A DNA stretch of 64,000 nucleotides, from positions 12,648,501-12,712,500 of the forward strand of contig NC_037091.1 of the NCBI RefSeq assembly GCF_002994745.2, in the 5' to 3' direction. Both the position numbers and the translations under genes were made by a program. The DNA comes from Rosa chinensis (lineage: Eukaryota; Streptophyta; Magnoliopsida; Rosales; Rosaceae). This document shows positions 22,990-34,209 of the stretch, one piece after another; position 1 is the stretch's first letter; each line of letters starts with the position of its first letter. The notes under the pieces are model-generated. The model saw nothing but the letters and a program-made list of their open reading frames with translations, did no database searches and had not been told where the DNA came from.

Positions 22990-23752
22990 AAGAGTACCTA
23001 AACAAACAATGAAAAAACTCAAACTCTCTCGCTCTCTCTTTCTTCTTCACTACCATTTCTCAAACTCCGGTTACTTGCGACATGACCTACACCAATCAAT
23101 TTAGGGTGAGCTGATCTGCGTACAAAACTCACATGGCCATACAACAAGAAGATAGCAGATCTTAGAGTTGTTTCTTTCTGGCTAGTTAAAAATTGGATAT
23201 TAGTACGAGGTCATCACTATTGGATTTTATGGATGTTTTAGGGTGGTTTTTATTTTTATTTTTATAAAGAGATGTTTTAGGGTGCTGCATGTTCCTTTTA
23301 GTGAATCTGGAAAATTTTCTCTTGATAAAAAATAAAACCTAGAAAAAATTATTTTCATATAGAACAAGGAGCAATTAAGTTTTTTTTTTTTTTTGATCTT
23401 CTATTCATACCTCCAAAATTGACATTTGGACCTCTTTCTTTTTTCAAGTGATAGTTGACTTTGTCTACTCATGTAAAATTACCAATAAAGACACAAAAGA
23501 GAAAGAAAAAAAAATTTAAAAAAAGTATTTTCCCTTTTAGAGGTATGAAATCAACAAATGGTCATCCTCGTGCCATTTTTTCCCTTTTGTTTTTGTTATG
23601 GTCTTCATCCTTACCAAGCAGCGGAGAAATCAACAAACCAATTCCTTACTTTGTAGTTCCTCGAATCAATTTCAGATATGCAATATTCTCTAACCAAAAC
23701 ACCAACTGACCACTTTCTCTTAAAATCATACTAATCCAATGGAGCGTACTAT
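22990..23752. other. Intergenic, no gene recognised
   Basis: Pyrimidine-rich then AT-rich DNA with T runs at 23377-23394. An 84-codon frame at 23455 (+) has a hydrophobic stretch but no recognisable domain or context. Confidence 0.4.
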
Positions 23753-24940
23753 TAGGGGTGTAAATGAGCCGAGTCGGAGCGAATACCAAAGTGATCATGT
23801 TCAGCTCATTTGTTTTTTATCGAGGTTGAGCCGGGTTAAAGCTTGAATTATTTTTTTTTCCATGCTCAAGCTCGGCTCGGCTTAAATATTTTTTTAAGCC
23901 CAAGCTAGACTCGACTTGGCTCAATTTATTGGACAAGCTCGAGTAGGGCTGTCAATTCCGACACGACTCGAAACCCGCACGAAATAAAGCGGGTTGAACC
24001 CGCACAATTAAAAAGCGGGTCAGCAGACCATGACCTATTTAATAAATGGGTCGGCCACAGGTCAACCCTTTAACACGAAGTGAACCCGTAAACCCGATTA
24101 TGTTATACTTCTTCTTGAAATTTTGGACATTGGGAGTATTTGATCATAGGATTAGACAATTTGAAATATTTTGCTTTATAATTATTGAATTTAATTATTT
24201 ATGAATATATATAATTATTTATATTATTCGGCTTGTGGAGTTTTTAGTGAATTTAATCAATTTATGCATTTTTTTAGTTAAAAGGGTCGCATTGTTAACC
24301 CTTAAATGGGTCATTTTGTCTAACATGACATGACTTATTTGTTAAATGGGTTAAGCGGGTTGGAAACGGGTAACCCATTTGATAAATAGGTTGGGTTTGG
24401 GTTTAGATTTTTGACACGATTATTAAATGGGTTGGGTTTGGGTTTGTATCTTGTGACACGACAAATACCTTAACCCGACACGACCCATTGACAGCCCTAA
24501 GCTCGAGCTTGAATAGGCACGTCTTGGCTCATTTAACTTTAAATTTAAAAAACAAAAAAACAAAAAAAATCAAGAAAGAAAATTTAAAATAATAATCCAA
24601 AATTGATGTCTAACCATCACACAAATCCCTTTTGACTTTATTGTAATATATTTTACTTAAATGCTCAGATTCTCTTCCAAATGAAAAGGAAGATGATAAA
24701 AAAAATTAAAGATTTAAGATTAGAAAAATAATATTTTTATTTATATTATAAATTTTCATGAGTCGAGTTTTGATACAAGTTGAATTTTAACAAATTCGAG
24801 CTACTCACGAGCTAGACAAGCTGAATATATTATTGTTCAAGCTCAGCTCATTTATCTTACGAACACGAGCCGCCGAACGAGCTAAAATCGAGTCAAATAC
24901 GAGTCGAACACGAGCTGTATCAAACCTATTTACAATCCTA
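23753..24940. mobile_element. hAT-type non-autonomous element (outer of a nested pair)
   Basis: Flanked by a perfect 8-bp duplication, CGTACTAT, at 23745-23752 and 24941-24948, as expected for hAT transposons. Ends are short imperfect inverted repeats: TAGGGGTGTAAATGAG on the left, TAGGATTGTAAATAGG on the minus strand at the right. Subterminal regions are rich in GAGCTCG/GAGCCGAG-like words in both orientations, such as 'gctcggctcggctt' and 'acgagccgccgaacgagct'. There is no transposase. It is split by the element 23944-24499. Confidence 0.9.
23944..24499. mobile_element. hAT-type MITE nested in the outer hAT element
   Basis: 556 bp with perfect terminal inverted repeats TAGGGCTGTCAAT / ATTGACAGCCCTA and a perfect 8-bp target duplication AGCTCGAG at 23936-23943 and 24500-24507. 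Subterminal DNA repeats 'gggtt', 'aacccg' and 'aaatgggt' words in both orientations. It is non-coding and must be younger than the element that contains it. Confidence 0.95.
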
Positions 24941-24948
24941 CGTACTAT

Positions 24949-25306
24949 TCCCATCAAGCAAATATATGAAACGAGAGAATCTTAGGAAGTTGAAGAAATG
25001 AACTGCTCTTGGCCTCTAAAGATGCATATGCCTACATAATACAACAATAAGAAAGGGGGGAGGCAGAGAGAGCTACCAACTGAAAGTTTTTTTTTTTTTT
25101 TTTTCCAGCTTAGTTGTATCAATAGTAAAATAATATCGTGAAATGTTCAAAAATTGATGGAGGTCTAACTATCGATTTTGGAGGTATATGAATAGAACAC
25201 TCTAAAAAAGTTTTTATTGATATTATTGGATGATGCGTATTATGGGAAAATTAAGGAGGTGTAGATAGCATATTGGTTATTTGTAAAAATAAGTTGGAGG
25301 TCTATT
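24949..25306. other. Intergenic, no gene recognised
   Basis: AT-rich, with a T run at 25087-25104. No coding signal. Confidence 0.4.
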
Positions 25307-25320
25307 AAGTGGGGAGGTCA

Positions 25321-26484
25321 TTTCTGTTCAAGTAAGAATAAGAATAACTCAATGACGACCTGACCTAGCAAAGCTCTGCTCGAGTTTGTGAGAGGCCGCC
25401 CATGGGTTGGCCTTTCTACACCTCCCTCCATCTCCGATGGAGCAAATTTCCGGCCATAGTGTTGCAGTTGGCGAGCACGGTCGAGGCCATACTCTTCTTT
25501 TTTTCCTTTTATCTCCAAGATGTCGATATCAACCATCCGGGTTGAGCCGATCGCCTTCTCTCTTCCTCTGATTGTCACGCGCAGGGGATTGAGGTTGTCC
25601 TCGGTTCGCTGCTCTATTCGAACGGTGACTATGGGTGATTGGAGGGTTTGGGATCCAGGGCTTCTGCAGGCGTCATGGCAGTTTGGTCTCGGCCCTAAGC
25701 CGAGTGGTGGAGTACTTGCTACATCTCTGGTTCGGCTGCGTTCTGATAGTGTTTTGTTGGAACCTTTTTTAAAGGCTGGCAGTAGGGGTGGCAGTGCTTT
25801 CTATCTGATCTGCGAATGTGGGCGGACTGGTGGAGTCACGTCTATGAGATGGCGATGGAGAGAACTCGTAGGAGGAAGCTGATCATCCTGAGGCCTTTTC
25901 ACTCAAAGGTTACGGGTCTTCTCGAAAAGGGGCCGTTGATACTTGGCTGGAGTGTCGAGGTGATGTCCGGGCGGCGACGGCTAATGCTCCGATGTGGTGT
26001 TGGTGCGAGGGTGATGACAAGCACAAAGATTTTGCTGAATTAGCTGCTAGGGTTCATTCTGCTTGGGCTTGGATCTGTTTTTTAGATTTGGGCTTGGGCC
26101 TGTTTGGGTGGTCTATGGCAGTGAGATTTGGGCTCTCTAAGGCTTGGATCCAGATTTGGGATCCCGGGGGTTTTTCTATAAAAATTTGGGATCCAGGACG
26201 GCTTCTGTTTTGGTACCTAAATTGTTATTTTGCTTGGGATCAATACCTGCGAGGAACTGTAGTTATTGGTCTGAGGTTGTCAGCGAGTCTACTAATGGAT
26301 TCTGCGGAAAAATTTAATTGTCAGTTTCTTATTAGTTTACTCACCCCTGAGCTTCACTCAATAGGTGGAGTGGTATTACGTTTAGCGGTGTCTCTTTCTA
26401 ACGGCCCCCAGGGGCAGGTCATTGTGTAATATTGCTTCGTCTATATTGAATAAAAACGTCTGACCTCTTTCAACTCAAAAAAAA
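25321..26484 (+). mobile_element. LINE-like retroposon with A-tail
   Basis: Flanked by a perfect 14-bp duplication AAGTGGGGAGGTCA at 25307-25320 and 26485-26498; ends in an A run. The 1.16-kb body is GC-rich against its surroundings and produces overlapping frames of 75-145 codons on the + strand without recognisable domains. Near its 5' end 'gacctagcaaagctctgctcg' resembles the same region of the retroposon at 54086, so both belong to one family. Confidence 0.88.
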
Positions 26485-27245
26485 AAGTGGGGAGGTCAAA
26501 ATACAAATTTTAGAGGTATAAATAGAAGCTCTTTTTTTTTTTTTTTTTTGTCTAGAAGAAGCATGTGGATTGTGGTTAATAGTTGCTGCAGTACGGTTTT
26601 CTGAATCAATAATGAGTTATAGATATTGGATTTTTTATTTTATTAAATGAACAACTTACAACAACTAGTCTATTGTGAGTCAAACTCATGACATGTGTTG
26701 TGAAATTTTAATTAAAACTCGCAAGCGCACTAATCGTCGTTAGTATAGTGTGCAAGTACGAGGTCGTTCCAACTGAGGATTGATAATTAACTTAAACCCT
26801 AACTCAATTAATCCAAACACAAAATCATAAAAACACAATGAACAAGTAAGATCAAGAAAGTATTGTTCTCAGATTTTCGAATAAAGAAATATTGTGAAAC
26901 AAACAATTATAAGTTGAAAAGCAAAGATGATAAAACCTAGGGTTTCGGAATCAACCATTAACAATCATATTTATGTTTCGATGCAATTAACAGATTCTTT
27001 TGTTTCTTTTGATGACAATTCCTGTATCTAAGTCCAGATACGGCACTTAGACCATAGTTTTCCTTAAGTGTATGATTCTCTCAAGGTACGGCAAAGGTCG
27101 TATATCCAAACATGCAGTTTATCCAGGTACGGCATAAATTTAACACTTAGGACTCATTACGTACTAGAAAACAAGAGAATCATGCAAACCATTACTTTAG
27201 GTACGACAATAATGTAATTCACAACTCTTAATCACAAGAAGCCAA

Positions 27246-27822
27246 TGTTGTTACATTTTAATATTTTATTTATTATTGAAATTAAATTTGGGTGAATTTA
27301 TTTTGTGTTTAAAATCTGAATTTATTTGTGTGTTTAAATTCTGAATTTATTTTGAATTTTATTTTGTAACTCATGGTGTTTTTATTTTGATTTATTTTGG
27401 GTTTTAATTCTTGTAACCTATGGCTTTTGGTTACTATCCTATTAATGGTAGGGAGTGTCCTAAGAGCCTATAAATAGCACCATTTGTTGCATGCTAAAAT
27501 ACATCAAACTTTTACTCAACTATTCACCCATCAACTTTCTTTCCAAAATCCCCCAAAGAGTCTTGTGTATTTTTTGGCCAGAGAAAGGTGTTCTTGTGGT
27601 GGAGCTTTGGGTTCCTCCAATTTGTGCAGATTGGTGTGAGCCACACAACTTGTTGTTGGGCTGTTGTATCCTGGAGGGGACAAGTCAAGAGATTTCTGGT
27701 GCACCGGCATTGTTCCGCAGAGGGCTTGAATCTCCTTAAAGAGAGCGAGATACCCGCGCCTCAGCCTTTTGTCAACGAGTTTCTCATATAGAAATTATTA
27801 TTTTATTGTAATTTCTCCAACA
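27246..27822 (+). repeat. 5' LTR of the copia element
   Basis: 577 bp from TGTTGTTACA to TTCTCCAACA. A TATA box (TATAAATA, 27469-27476) lies about mid-LTR, giving a U3 of about 250 bp and a long R/U5. Two overlapping frames of 67-82 codons inside it are repeated in the other LTR and are not considered genes. Confidence 0.97.
27469..27476 (+). promoter_or_regulatory. TATA box in the 5' LTR
   Basis: TATAAATA, in the context 'gagcctataaatagcacc'; transcription of the element would start about 30 bp downstream. The 3' LTR has the same box. Confidence 0.7.
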
Positions 27823-27844
27823 ATTTTAAGGAGATTCAAAGAAG

Positions 27845-29524
27845 ATGGAGCGTACTCAAGAGAAGCCGCTTGACAATGTGGGAGATCTCAACAAGCCTTT
27901 CCGCTTCAAAGGTGCACATTTCAAGAGATGGAAGGGAAAAGTTCTCTTCTACCTTAATCTTCTCAAAGTTGCCTATGTGCTAACGGAGAAGAATCCATCA
28001 AAGAAGAGTACCGAAGGCATGAAGGATGATGAACTCCTTGCTCATGAAGAAAAAGTTGAAAAATTTCAAAAAGATGAGTATAATTGTCGGTACTATCTCT
28101 TGAACTGTCTTGTTGATCATTTTTATGATTATTATGATACAACATACTCTTCTGTCAAGAAAATTTGGAAAGCATTACAGAGCAAATATGACACCGAGGA
28201 AGCTGGTGCGAAAAAATATGCTGCAAGCCGTTTTTTCCGCTATCAAATGGTGGATGGCAAGTCGGTTGCGGAGCAAGTCCAAGACTTCCAAATGATTGTA
28301 GCTGAAGTTACATCTGAAGGTGTCAAAATTGGTGAAAATCTAGTGGTGGCTGGTATCATTGATAAACTTCCACCTTCATGGAAAGAGTTTCAAAAATCCA
28401 TGCGTCATAAACAAAAGGAGATTTCCTTGGAGACCTTGACGACTCGCATCCGAGTTGAGGAGGAAGCAAGAGGTCAAGATGTTCTTATGCAAGATACAAA
28501 CAATGACACCTCCAAGGTAAATTTAGTATCTTCCAATAATAATTTGCCCAATGGTCATTTTCATAAAAATTCTCTTATGCAGCCAAAGAAGAAAAATATG
28601 AAAAAAGTTGGTAAACCTCACCAACAGAATAAAGGCAAACCAAGCTATGTGAATAAGAACCAATATCCTCCTTCAGAAAATAAGCAACAATATACTTGTT
28701 GTTATGTTTGTGGCAAAAGTGGGCATATTGCTCGAAATTGCAATTATCGAAAACGTGAGGCTGTTCCTCAAGCTCACGTCACTGAAGAACCATATGTGGC
28801 AATGATAACTGATGTAAATATGGTTCAAAGTGTTGAAGGATGGTGGGCAGATTGTGGTGCTAATAGGCATATCTGCTATGATAAAGATTGGTTCAAGAAA
28901 TACACTCCTTTTAAGGAGCCCAAAACAGTTATGCTTGGAGATTCACATACTACTCATGTGCTTGGAACTGGTGAGGTGGAACTCAAATTTACTTCTGGTA
29001 GGGTGCTAACTTTGAAAGATGTGTTGCATACACCCTCCATGAGAAAAAATTTGATGTCTAGTTATCTTCTTAATAAGGCTGGTTTTAAACAAACTATGGA
29101 ATCTGACCAATATGTGATCACCAAAAAAGGTGTATTTGTGGGCAAAGGTTATGCTTGTGATGGCATGTTCAAATTGAATGTTGAGAACAATAATAAAGCA
29201 TCTACTTCAGTTTATATGCTTTCTTCTTTGAATTTTTGGCATGCACGTTTATGTCATATAAATAGTAGATATGTGGGAATCATGAGTAGCTTGGGTTTAA
29301 TTCCTTCAGTGCAAAAAGATTTTGAAAAATGTGAGACTTGCAGTAAAACAAAAATTACTAGAAGGCCTCACAAAAATGTTGAAAGGAATACCGAGCTATT
29401 GGAATTAATTCATACAGACTTATGTGAATTTGAGGGAATTTTAACTCGTGGAGGTAACAGGTACTTTATCACTTTTATTGATGATTGTTCTAAATATGCT
29501 TATGTCTATTTGTTGAAAAAATAA
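27845..29524 (+). CDS. Copia polyprotein, first part: gag, protease and start of integrase
   Basis: 559 residues in the + frame starting 22 bp after the 5' LTR. Residues about 15-215 are the copia gag domain (UBN2 type; [22 protein letters not shown]). A zinc knuckle CX2CX4HX4C is at C286, C289, H294, C299. The aspartic protease motif at residue 336 reads [11 protein letters not shown], where most copia elements have DSGA, so the residue after the catalytic aspartate is cysteine. GAG_pre-integrase follows ([11 protein letters not shown] and CETCSKTK form the HHCC zinc site), then the start of the integrase core with HTDLCEF and [12 protein letters not shown]. The frame ends at a TAA created by one extra base in the A run 29515-29520; downstream homology continues in the +1 frame. 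Confidence 0.95.
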   Translation: MERTQEKPLDNVGDLNKPFRFKGAHFKRWKGKVLFYLNLLKVAYVLTEKNPSKKSTEGMKDDELLAHEEKVEKFQKDEYNCRYYLLNCLVDHFYDYYDTTYSSVKKIWKALQSKYDTEEAGAKKYAASRFFRYQMVDGKSVAEQVQDFQMIVAEVTSEGVKIGENLVVAGIIDKLPPSWKEFQKSMRHKQKEISLETLTTRIRVEEEARGQDVLMQDTNNDTSKVNLVSSNNNLPNGHFHKNSLMQPKKKNMKKVGKPHQQNKGKPSYVNKNQYPPSENKQQYTCCYVCGKSGHIARNCNYRKREAVPQAHVTEEPYVAMITDVNMVQSVEGWWADCGANRHICYDKDWFKKYTPFKEPKTVMLGDSHTTHVLGTGEVELKFTSGRVLTLKDVLHTPSMRKNLMSSYLLNKAGFKQTMESDQYVITKKGVFVGKGYACDGMFKLNVENNNKASTSVYMLSSLNFWHARLCHINSRYVGIMSSLGLIPSVQKDFEKCETCSKTKITRRPHKNVERNTELLELIHTDLCEFEGILTRGGNRYFITFIDDCSKYAYVYLLKK

Positions 29525-31814
29525 AAGTGATGCTTTTGCCAAATTTAAAGAGTTCCTCCTTGAGGTTGAAAATCAATTCGGTAGAAAAATTAAAAGACTC
29601 CGAAGTGATAGAGGGAGAGAATATAATTCTTCTGAATTCAATTCTTTTGTTCAATCTTTAGGAGTGATTCATGAAGTTACTCCACCTTATTCACCTGCAT
29701 CTAATGGTGTGGCAGAAAGAAAAAATAGAACTTTGATTGAGTTAACAAATGCCATGTTAATTGATTCAGGTGCTCCCTCTAATCTTTGGGGTGAAGCAGT
29801 TTTAACTGCTTGTTATGTGTTGAATAGAGTGCCACATAAAAATACAAAAATTACACCATTTGAGGTGTGGAAGGGGCATAAACCAAATTTGGGTTATCTT
29901 AGAGTTTGGGGTTGTCTAGCCTTTGTGAGGTTAACTGACCCTAAAAGACCAAAATTAGGTGCTAGAGCTACTACTTGTGTTTTCGTTGGATATGCTTTAA
30001 ATAGTACAGCCTATAGATTTCTTGATGTTGAAAATCATGTTGTGATTGAATCTGGTGATGCAATTTTTCATGAAGAAAAATTTCTTTTTAAATCAAAAAA
30101 TAGTGGGGGTCAAGAATCTAGAGAAAATATTTGTTCACAACCTAGTTCTTCTTCTTCTAATTTGCATATACAAGAAACTAATGAAAATGAACCTAGAAGA
30201 AGTAAGAGAGCTAGAGTTGAAAAAGATTTTGGCCCTGACTATTATGTTTATAATATTGAGGAAAATCCTATTTCTTTACATGAAGCTTTATCATCACCAG
30301 ATGCAATTTTTTGGAAAGAGGCTGTAAATGATGAAATGGAGTCTCTAATTTCTAATAATACTTGGAAATTAGTAGATTTACCAACAAGTTTTAAAACCAT
30401 TGGGTGTAAATGGGTCCTTAGAAAAAAGCTCAAACCGGATGGAAGTGTAGACAAATATAAAGTTAGACTTGTTGCTAAAGGCTTTAAGCAAAAACATGAT
30501 CTAGACTTTTTTGATACTTTTTCTCCGGTTACAAGGATTACATCCATTAGATTATTGATTGCTATTGCTACAATTCATGATTTGATTATTCATCAAATGG
30601 ATGTGAAAACAGCTTTTCTAAATGGTGATTTAGATGAAGAGATCTATATGGACCAACCAGAAGGTTTTATAGAACCTGGTCAAGAGCATAAGGTATGTAA
30701 GTTATCTAAATCTCTTTATGGTTTAAAGCAAGCTCCTAAACAGTGGCATGAAAAATTTGATTCCTGCATGATTGAAAATGGTTATAAATCAAATGAATGT
30801 GACAAGTGCATATATTATAAATCTTGGAAAAATTCACATGTTATTATTAGTCTCTATGTGGATGATCTGTTAATTTTTGGCTCAAATTTGCATGTAATTG
30901 ATGAGACAAAAACTATGCTTAAGAGCAATTTTGATATGAAAGATCTTGGTGAGGCTAATGTTATTTTGGGCATGAAAATAACAAAAACATGTGATGGTAT
31001 TTTTCTTGATCAGTCACATTATATTGAGAAAATTTTGAAGAAATATGATTATGTTGGCCACAAGCATGTGTCTACTCCTTTTGATTCTAGTGTTCACTTA
31101 TTTCCTGTTGAAAGTGAAAATGATGTGATTAATCAAAAGGAATATGCTAGCATAATTGGCAGTTTGCGCTATGCAACTGACTGCACTAGACCTGACATTG
31201 CGTATGCAGTTGGAGTACTTAGCAGGTTCACAAGTAAACCAGGTAAAGAACATTGGCATGCAATTGAACGTGTTATGAAATATTTGCTTGGTACTAAAAA
31301 TTATGGATTATTTTATAAAAAATATCCTGCTGTACTTGAAGGCTTTTGTGATGCCGATTGGAATACTCTGTCAGGTGATTCTCTCTCTACCACTGGTTAT
31401 ATTTTTTCATTAGGTGGATGTGCTATTTGTTGGAAATCAAAAAAGCAAACAATAATCTCTAATTCAACCATGGAAGCTGAACTTATTGCTCTAGCTTCAG
31501 CAAGTGAAGAAGCAAATTGGTTGAGAGATTTATTGCATGAAATTCCCTTGTGGGAAAAACCTATACCACCTATATTAATTCATTGTGATATCACTGCAGC
31601 TATTGGTAGAGTAAATAACCGTTATTATAACGGTAAATCCAGACCTATAAGAAGAAAACACAGTACTGTGAGATCATATTTGAGTGATGGAATTATTAAT
31701 GTGAATTATGTTAAATCATGTGATAATCTTGCAGATCCTTTAACTAAGGGCTTGGCAAGAGAAAATGTCTGGAATACATCGAGGGGGATGGGATTGAAGC
31801 CCATATCATCATGA
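29525..31814 (+). CDS. Copia polyprotein, second part: integrase, reverse transcriptase and RNase H
   Basis: The frame is continuous from about 29525 but the first ATG is at 29664 (716 residues from there). It completes the integrase core (SDRGREY and the glutamate region PYSPASNGVAERKNR). It then carries the copia reverse transcriptase (RVT_2: WKLVDLP, DVKTAFLNGDLDEEIYM, and the catalytic YVDD at residues 398-401 counted from 29664). RNase H follows, with FCDADWNTLSGD, STTGYIF, STMEAELIAL and a C-terminal NLADPLTKGL. No stop or frameshift was found within it. It lacks its own promoter and would be expressed only by fusion with the upstream frame, which the 29515 lesion prevents. Confidence 0.95.
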
Positions 31815-32375
31815 GCCATATATGAGGACACCCAACCCGGTGATTAGAGATCCTAAAAACTGGGTTCAATGGGAAAAACGAATCATAAGGTGGCCGTAAG
31901 AAAAATGCACTATATTTTCTTACTCATCCCTATGATGTAAGTGCATTAATCTTGTAACGTATATGAAGGTTGAGTTCACTTAAAACTCTTAATAAAATCT
32001 GTAGCTTATATGAGTGGGATGTCATAGTTACAAGAGCATCCTTGACGGATTTTACCTATATGAGTGTGAGAGTGGGGCCGCTCTCTATAAGAATTGGGTT
32101 TATTCTTGAAATATACTCATGAAAACCGGGATAAGCACAAGGCCGTAACGTGCTGGCTAATAAAGCTCATATTAACACCTGAATTATTATGTGTGAGCAG
32201 TAGTTCTTATTTTCCCTTAAGCAGTTGTAGTTCAAGTCTGAGACCACTATCAACTCTGGAGTAGGGATTGCTGTTTCACTAAGTGAAGGTTCAATGCAGA
32301 GCACACCTTCATGACGCATAATGGTTTGTCTTTGGCCGGTAACTTTGGTTGATATTTGTTTTTAAAATATTAAAA
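31815..32375 (+). other. Copia 3' untranslated spacer
   Basis: 560 bp between the polyprotein stop and the purine tract. No frame of note. Non-coding spacers of this size before the 3' LTR are common in plant copia elements. Confidence 0.7.
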
Positions 32376-32387
32376 TGAGTGGGGGAA
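32376..32387 (+). promoter_or_regulatory. Polypurine tract of the copia element
   Basis: 'gagtgggggaa' ends directly at the first base of the 3' LTR (32388). It is the expected primer for plus-strand DNA synthesis in reverse transcription. Confidence 0.85.
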
Positions 32388-32964
32388 TGTTGTTACATTT
32401 TAATATTTTATTTATTATTGAAATTAAATTTGGGTGAATTTATTTTGTGTTTAAAATCTGAATTTATTTGTGTGTTTAAATTCTGAATTTATTTTGAATT
32501 TTATTTTGTAACTCATGGTGTTTTTATTTTGATTTATTTTGGGTTTTAATTCTTGTAACCTATGGCTTTTGGTTACTATCCTATTAATGGTAGGGAGTGT
32601 CCTAAGAGCCTATAAATAGCACCATTTGTTGCATGCTAAAATACATCAAACTTTTACTCAACTATTCACCCATCAACTTTCTTTCCAAAATCCCCCAAAG
32701 AGTCTTGTGTATTTTTTGGCCAGAGAAAGGTGTTCTTGTGGTGGAGCTTTGGGTTCCTCCAATTTGTGCAGATTGGTGTGAGCCACACAACTTGTTGTTG
32801 GGCTGTTGTATCCTGGAGGGGACAAGTCAAGAGATTTCTGGTGCACCGGCATTGTTCCGCAGAGGGCTTGAATCTCCTTAAAGAGAGCGAGATACCCGCG
32901 CCTCAGCCTTTTGTCAACGAGTTTCTCATATAGAAATTATTATTTTATTGTAATTTCTCCAACA
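32388..32964 (+). repeat. 3' LTR of the copia element
   Basis: 577 bp. No difference from the 5' LTR (27246-27822) was noticed by eye. It is followed by the GCCAA target duplication. Confidence 0.97.
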
Positions 32965-34209
32965 GCCAATTTGAATTATATTGCAGGTATGCCTCAAATT
33001 CATCTTCTAATTACTAGATGCAAAGCCCTAAGGTGATCAATCAAAGAACTTAAACATAAAGCATCAATTCAAATGGTGACTAAGAATTCATCATAAAGAA
33101 ACTATAAATCCATCAATAAAACATCATAGTACATAAACAATCATAATAGGGCAATAGGGCATCATCTTAACCCTAGAAAAAGGTTTAGCAAAAGATAACT
33201 AAATAAAACATAACAAAAACATAAAAATAATGGAAGGGAAAAGAAGGGAAAATGGGTGAGTTGTCTCTGTTCCTTAGGCGTCTACATTGTGCTCTCGAGA
33301 CTCTCCTTCTCATGTAAATTCGTGCTCCCTTATATAGGGAAGATTTCTGCTCATCTTTGGCTTCATGTTTCATTGTAAAACTTGGGTTTAGATTCCTTTC
33401 TTCATTTGGAATGGGAAAACATTGAAATATCTCTTGTAGAAGTAGGAATAAGTTCATCATTGAATCCTCATCTAAATTAACTTCCTTGAAATATTAGGAT
33501 TGACAATCTTGTGCCACGAAACTTGAGTTCTTCAAGAATGGTTGTAAATTCCCGAGCAGATTTCCTGTCCGACCTATCTTCACTAAAATAATCATAACTT
33601 TCTCCAGAAGTATCGAAATTAAGATCCGTAAAATTCTACAGAAAGTAGACATCCGTAGCTTTCCATAGATGTAGGGTTCATTGTCTGATTCGATCTGAGT
33701 AACTCCCATTAATTCGGTGAAGTTGGGTGTTCTGCACAGACAGATTCTGGGACCTGGGCGTCTTTCAATCCTAGTTAGCTTATTTTAGCTTATTTTCTTC
33801 TCTTTATGAGACAAACCTACAAAAACACTATAACAACATAAATGACTCAAAATAAGGAGGACTAAGCATAAATACTAAGATTAAGAGGCAAATAAATATA
33901 GAAAAATATGAGCACATTAATACGTCACTTATAAAAGGGAGACTTATCCACTAGATCAAATAATACTGGGCTAGGTATTGGATTTTAGATCAGCATAATT
34001 ATAAATTAAATCTTGTGCTAATTGATTTATGGAAAGTGCTATTCTAACCAATTTGATTTAGAATGACAATGAAACTTTTTCTACGATTGGTCTTTGTGTA
34101 TTGTGCTTGCTGTAGCTAATGAAGAAACTGAAGAAGCTAGTACGTACTCCTACCATTTTGTTCCTTTGTAAAGGGTCTAAGGCTTTTCAATTGCAGAGCC
34201 TGATTCATT

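Larger units (their letters stand above)
27246..32964 (+). mobile_element. Ty1/copia LTR retrotransposon, near-intact and young
   Basis: A 5.7-kb element bounded by two 577-bp LTRs with TG...CA ends and flanked by the 5-bp duplication GCCAA (27241-27245 and 32965-32969). Internally it encodes gag, protease, integrase, reverse transcriptase and RNase H in the copia order, in one polyprotein broken by a single frameshift at 29513-29524. A purine tract with GTGGGGG lies directly before the 3' LTR. By reading, the two LTRs show no difference, so insertion was recent. The space between the 5' LTR and gag ATG is only 22 bp and lacks a recognisable tRNA primer site. Confidence 0.97.
26693..33939. 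repeat. LTR-like dispersed repeat interrupted by the copia element
   Basis: Starts near 'tgttgtgaaattttaatt' with 'aactcgcaagcgcactaatcg', and ends near 'tatgagcacattaatacgtca'. Without the copia insertion it would be about 1.5 kb. It contains repeated 'aggtacggca' words (27085-27200) and no reading frame with a known domain. It may be a solo LTR or the end of a gypsy-type element, but I cannot prove this. Both junctions with the SINE are approximate and no target duplication was resolved. Confidence 0.5.
26635..33975 (-). mobile_element. SINE family A, copy 2, split by nested insertions
   Basis: The left part (26635-26692) and right part (about 33940-33975) together match the SINE at 19512-19625 on the minus strand: 'ttattaaatgaacaac', 'acaactagtctattgtgagtc' on the left, 'cttataaaagggagacttat' and 'ctagatcaaat' on the right. 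The whole is flanked by TATTGGATTTT at 26624-26634 and 33976-33986, an 11-bp target duplication. The gap holds an LTR-like repeat, which in turn holds the young copia element. Confidence 0.8.

Noticed and set aside
25520..26429. Overlapping + strand frames of 75-145 codons
   Set aside because: All lie in the retroposon 25321-26484 and overlap each other; none resembles a known protein.
27491..27791. Two overlapping frames of 82 and 67 codons, repeated identically at 32633-32933
   Set aside because: They are part of the two LTRs of the copia element and their repetition only reflects LTR identity.
29513..29530. Programmed ribosomal frameshift between the two copia frames
   Set aside because: Most plant copia elements use one frame, the shift lies in the middle of the integrase core and not between gag and pol, and a one-base A insertion explains it more simply.
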